Program-made: the position numbers and the translations under genes
Part shown: positions 5,868 through 8,565 of the stretch, in pieces
Layout: the number at the start of each line of letters is the position of its first letter
Numbering within the stretch: position 1 is the first letter of the stretch
Origin: Chloroflexota bacterium
Lineage (GTDB): Bacteria > Chloroflexota > Anaerolineae > Anaerolineales > Villigracilaceae
Direction: 5' to 3'
Assembly: GCA_016191985.1 (NCBI GenBank)
Contig: JACPVB010000268.1
Span: 1-8,565 of the forward strand
Length of the DNA stretch: 8,565 nucleotides
The notes under the pieces: generated by a model
Database searches by the model: none
What the model was told of the DNA's origin: nothing
The model's input: the letters and a program-made list of their open reading frames with translations, nothing else

Positions 5868-7326
5868 TTTCCTTCTTCAACGCCGCATCCAACGCCTGAT
5901 CCACGGAGCGGACTTCGATGATCTCGATGCCCTTCGGATATTCTTCTCCCTTGCGAATGGCCTTGGGAACAATGGCGGTTTTGAATCCCAATTTTTGGGC
6001 CTCACGCAAGCGCGCCACCATTTGACCGGGCATCCGCAACTCGCCAGCTAGACCGATCTCGCCGATCAACACCGCCTCGGCACGGATCGGCACATCCTTC
6101 CATGAAGATGCGATGGCGGCGGCAATGGCAAGGTCTGCGGCGGGTTCGTCTATTTGGATGCCGCCCACCACGTTGACAAAGGCATCGTGTTCCGCAAGTT
6201 TCAACCCCACGCGGCGTGTCAGCACAGCCGTGATTAACAGCAGGCGATTGAAATCCACGCCGTTGGGAGTTCGGCGCGCATTGCCAAATTGAGTTGGGGA
6301 GGTAAGCCCCTGAATTTCAACGAGAATGGGGCGCGTCCCTTCCATGGTCACTGCAATGGCAGAGCCAGCCGCGTTCACCAATCGCTCCGCCAGAAATGCC
6401 TCAGACGGATTCGTCACTTCCATCAGGCCGCCCTCGCGCATTTCAAACACGCCCACTTCGGCTGTCGCGCCAAAGCGATTCTTCACCGAGCGCAGCAAAC
6501 GATAAGCCTGGAAGCGATCCCCTTCCAAATATAAGACCGTGTCCACGATATGTTCAAGCACACGCGGGCCGGCAATCGCGCCATCCTTGGTCACATGCCC
6601 GATCATGAACACGGAAATCCCAGACGATTTTGCCAACTCACGTAATTGAGACGAACACTCGCGCACCTGCGAAACCGACCCCGCCGACGAATCCATGTCA
6701 GATAAATAAACGGTCTGGATCGAGTCAACAATCAACAGGTCAGGTTTTGAATCGCGCACGTGGTTCAAAATCACCTCAAGGTTTGTTTCCGTCACCAGCA
6801 GGAGATTGCCCGGTAGGGACACAGCGGAGTTTTCCGATGACTTTGACGAGCGTTCGTCCTGCTGTGTCCCTACGGATTCGTTCGGCTGTGTCCCTACGGC
6901 GTTGACCAACCGCATCGCGCGCATCTTGATCTGCCTCTCGGATTCTTCACCGGAAACATATAACACGCGCTGGCTCTTCGCCATCTCCATCGCCATTTGC
7001 AGCATGAGCGTGGATTTGCCAATGCCCGGGTCGCCGCCCACGAGGACGATGGAGCCTTGCACGATGCCACCGCCGAGGACTCGCGCAAACTCGCCGATGG
7101 GCAGGTGGATGCGATCTTCCGCCTCCCCCCCGACCTCGGAAATGGGACGCGGAATCGAGCGGCCGGTCAGCCCTCTGACAGTTCCCGGTCCCTTCGCAAC
7201 AGGCTCGTCGTGGACAACTTCCTCCACCATGCTGTTGAACGATCCGCACTGCGGGCACTTGCCCATGTACGAAGCCGCCACGCGCCCACATTCCTGACAG
7301 ACATATCGTGTATGTGTTTTTGCCAT
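5863..7326 (-). CDS. radA: DNA repair protein RadA (Sms) with an in-frame palindromic-element insertion
   Basis: RecA-related, DnaB-like ATPase that promotes branch migration of recombination intermediates. Visible in order: four-cysteine zinc finger (C10-x2-C13, C24-x2-C27), Walker A GDPGIGKS (98-105), VSGEES (124-129), Walker B LLIVDS (197-202), the RadA motif KNRFG (283-286 region) and a C-terminal Lon-protease-like domain (about 310-487, FVNVVGG, ADLAIAAAIASS, GEIGLAGELR). Length is 487, against about 455-460 usually. The excess is residues 144-171, repeats VGTQPNES/VGTQQDER and a Ser-rich tail, encoded by the palindromic element at 6813-6897. It lies between MRAMRLVNA and PGNLLLVTETNLE, where relatives have only a few residues. 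All catalytic motifs are intact, so the protein should work. Start: GAGG lies 6 nt before ATG 7326. Confidence 0.96.
   Translation of the reverse strand: MAKTHTRYVCQECGRVAASYMGKCPQCGSFNSMVEEVVHDEPVAKGPGTVRGLTGRSIPRPISEVGGEAEDRIHLPIGEFARVLGGGIVQGSIVLVGGDPGIGKSTLMLQMAMEMAKSQRVLYVSGEESERQIKMRAMRLVNAVGTQPNESVGTQQDERSSKSSENSAVSLPGNLLLVTETNLEVILNHVRDSKPDLLIVDSIQTVYLSDMDSSAGSVSQVRECSSQLRELAKSSGISVFMIGHVTKDGAIAGPRVLEHIVDTVLYLEGDRFQAYRLLRSVKNRFGATAEVGVFEMREGGLMEVTNPSEAFLAERLVNAAGSAIAVTMEGTRPILVEIQGLTSPTQFGNARRTPNGVDFNRLLLITAVLTRRVGLKLAEHDAFVNVVGGIQIDEPAADLAIAAAIASSWKDVPIRAEAVLIGEIGLAGELRMPGQMVARLREAQKLGFKTAIVPKAIRKGEEYPKGIEIIEVRSVDQALDAALKKEK
6813..6897. repeat. Palindromic repeat element inside radA coding sequence
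   Basis: Arms GTAGGGACACAGC (6813-6825) and GCTGTGTCCCTAC (6861-6873) are perfect 13-bp reverse complements around 35 bases. A further right arm follows at 6885-6897; GCTGTGTCCCTACGG is identical at 6861-6875 and 6885-6899, offset 24 bp. The element is homologous to the intergenic copy at 4095-4160 by its arms and by TCGTCAAA (complement at 6842-6849). The 84 coding bases from 6814 to 6897 encode 28 residues without a stop or frame change. Confidence 0.85.
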
Positions 7327-7346
7327 GGTTTACCTCATGTTTGGAA

Positions 7347-7385
7347 TGCAGGAGCTTGCTCCTGCAACGGACAGCAAGCTGTCCG
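7347..7385. repeat. Double palindrome in the radA leader
   Basis: Two adjacent palindromes: TGCAGGAGC-TT-GCTCCTGCA (7347-7366, 9-bp arms) and CGGACAGC-AA-GCTGTCCG (7368-7385, 8-bp arms). The pair of GC-rich hairpins with 2-base centres resembles REP/BIME-type dispersed repeats. It lies between the candidate radA promoter and its ribosome binding site, so it would be transcribed in the 5' leader. Neither hairpin is followed by a T-tract on the minus strand. Confidence 0.75.
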
Positions 7386-7403
7386 ACTCCATAATCAAAT
7401 GGC

Positions 7404-7428
7404 AGTATAACAGAATTTTTGTTCTGTT
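7404..7428 (-). promoter_or_regulatory. Candidate radA promoter (extended -10) overlapping a palindrome
   Basis: On the minus strand TG-T-TATACT is an extended -10 motif (7404-7412), about 78 bp upstream of the radA ATG. No clear -35 is seen. It overlaps an inverted repeat, AACAGAA (7409-7415) with TTCTGTT (7422-7428), which could be a repressor site. The palindrome does not match a LexA consensus I can state with confidence. Confidence 0.4.
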
Positions 7429-8565
7429 TTTAGAGTCTGCTATACTATACTTATGATAATTAATAACTGATGTTACGCAGCCTTGAGGGCTTGCAATTGG
7501 TCAAAAGCCGTGCGGGTCGCCTTGAGATACAAATGTGCCCGCAAAGCAAAATGATTGAGATGACGTTTGATTTTCAGGCACTCCAATTTGAAAATCGCAT
7601 ACAACACAGCAAAAACATGATTGTTCTGTGTGGCGACCCGTCGTACAGGCGCTTTACCCAAAGCGGCATTCTGTTTGAGCGATTTATGGAAGACTTCCAC
7701 CGGCCATCGTTTTTGATAGGTCGTTAGGATCAGTTTCCGCGTGACCGTTGTGTCACTGCAAGCCAGATAGAGAATTCCCGTGCTGCCATCTTTGTTGCTA
7801 AACACTTGGCGCACGAACAGTACAGGAAAAGGCACGTCTTTGAGCCAGCCTGTAAAAAGCGTCTCTTCTTGCCAGGACAGTTCTTCAATCGGCGTAAAAC
7901 GGTTGGCTTGATAATCTTCTGCACTCACAGCCGCCAAACGATTGGATTTCAGCGCGCATACAAAGTCTTTTTTGAGCGTTTGTTTGATATGGCACATATT
8001 TTCCTTCGAGGCGAACCAAGTGTCGAACAGAACAAAGCGAAATTTCAATTGGTTCTGCACGCACACATCCAGCATGGCTCTCATCAACTCGTTTTTGGTT
8101 ACCAGACTAGTTCGTTTGCGCTTACGCGTCTTGAGGTCGCTGTATTCGACAGGTTTCTTGATCAACTCAAAGGCTACCGGAATGGAGATGTCCTCCACAT
8201 GATACAAGCAGTTGAGTAGATTGAAACCCTGCACAGCCCGACCTTTGCTATGATCATAATGCCAGCACATCACCTCATTCTCGTCTGTGTACGGCTTTTC
8301 TTGGACGGTATCGTCGAAAATCAAGACGGCCTCTTCCCGTTCCACCTTCCGTACTGTAGATTTGACTTCCAGCCACAAGTCCTTCGAGGTGTACTCACCA
8401 CCCGATAGAAAGCGTGTAATTTGGTCATGGCTGACTTGTCCATCCACCAGTGTCGATAATCCTGTCGCTGTGGTATGTCCAAATGTGCTGAGCAAATAAT
8501 CGGTGTATAGTTCCAAGTATTCTTTGTTCATGCCCAAATCTTACTCGGTTTTTGACGCATTCACT
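7429..8565 (-). mobile_element. Insertion sequence, ends not defined
   Basis: The transposase implies an insertion sequence. Its left end should lie between about 7429 and 7472 and its right end beyond 8531, perhaps outside the window. Comparing 7429-7480 with the reverse complement of 8532-8565 gave no convincing terminal inverted repeat, and no target duplication could be identified. The coordinates given are outer limits, not true ends. Confidence 0.5.
7473..8531 (-). CDS. DDE transposase with IS4-type YREK signature (IS701-like)
   Basis: A 352-residue transposase that cuts and joins IS ends. First catalytic Asp in LIFDDTVQEKPYTDENE (Asp73 or 74), second in FVLFDTWFASKEN (Asp170), and Glu279 within Y272-x2-R275-x3-E279-x6-K286, the exact IS4-superfamily Y-(2)-R-(3)-E-(6)-K signature. 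The N-terminal YTDYLLSTFGHTTATGLSTLVDGQVSHDQITRFLS and the CWHYDHSKGR and TKNELMR blocks resemble elements often labelled IS701-like; the exact family is my recollection. The frame appears intact and full length. Start: ATG 8531 (MNKEYLELY); a TTG two codons upstream is possible. No strong ribosome binding site is visible. It reads toward radA with no clear terminator, so IS transcripts could run into radA. Confidence 0.88.
   Translation of the reverse strand: MNKEYLELYTDYLLSTFGHTTATGLSTLVDGQVSHDQITRFLSGGEYTSKDLWLEVKSTVRKVEREEAVLIFDDTVQEKPYTDENEVMCWHYDHSKGRAVQGFNLLNCLYHVEDISIPVAFELIKKPVEYSDLKTRKRKRTSLVTKNELMRAMLDVCVQNQLKFRFVLFDTWFASKENMCHIKQTLKKDFVCALKSNRLAAVSAEDYQANRFTPIEELSWQEETLFTGWLKDVPFPVLFVRQVFSNKDGSTGILYLACSDTTVTRKLILTTYQKRWPVEVFHKSLKQNAALGKAPVRRVATQNNHVFAVLYAIFKLECLKIKRHLNHFALRAHLYLKATRTAFDQLQALKAA

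Noticed and set aside
7409..7428. LexA/SOS box for radA
   Set aside because: The palindrome AACAGAA-N6-TTCTGTT does not match the GAAC-N4-GTTC or CTGT-N8-ACAG spacing, so I do not assign it to LexA.
7429..7480. Terminal inverted repeat of the insertion sequence
   Set aside because: AGAGTCTGC against AGTGAATGC at the other side matches at only 6 of 9 positions, which is not convincing; the true right end may be outside the window.

Overview
The window is a run of genes on the minus strand: all eight host genes and a transposase read right to left. I think it comes from a Chloroflexota (Anaerolineae-like) chromosome. This is inferred from two secreted lipoproteins, one with a long Pro/Thr-rich linker and one of the toast-rack type, a DUF2277 protein, and many short palindromic intergenic repeats. 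No rRNA or other phylogenetic marker is present to confirm it.

Layout in the direction of transcription (right to left). An IS4-signature DDE transposase (7473-8531) lies upstream of radA (5863-7326), the DNA-repair/recombination ATPase. Then come a DUF2277 protein (5589-5816), an Mrr-type restriction endonuclease (4640-5551) and a DinB-like protein (4190-4630). These four genes are closely spaced with no clear terminator between them, so they may form one transcription unit. Next are a toast-rack lipoprotein (3169-4017), an Rrf2-family regulator with four clustered cysteines (2560-2973), a Pro/Thr-linker lipoprotein (1638-2480) and urocanate hydratase hutU (1-1602, missing only its last roughly 20 codons at the window edge). 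There is no gene-free stretch over 300 bases; the three largest gaps are about 145-195 bp and all are rich in palindromes.

The most interesting signal is a palindromic element family bounded by GTAGGGACACAGC and its complement. One copy is intergenic (4095-4160). A second lies inside the radA reading frame (6813-6897), where it adds 28 in-frame residues between Walker A and Walker B. The two share identical 13-bp left arms and an 8-nt core (TCGTCAAA) at the same offset in the loop. This resembles in principle the protein-coding palindromic elements known from Rickettsia. The radA copy has gained an extra half-unit by a 24-bp (8-codon) duplication.

A second theme is hairpins followed by T-tracts sitting within about 35 nt upstream of both lipoprotein start codons. 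In the toast-rack gene the right arm of the hairpin is the Shine-Dalgarno sequence itself. These could be terminators of upstream genes, attenuators, or both. The mrr gene is clearly AT-rich compared with its neighbours, which suggests horizontal acquisition.
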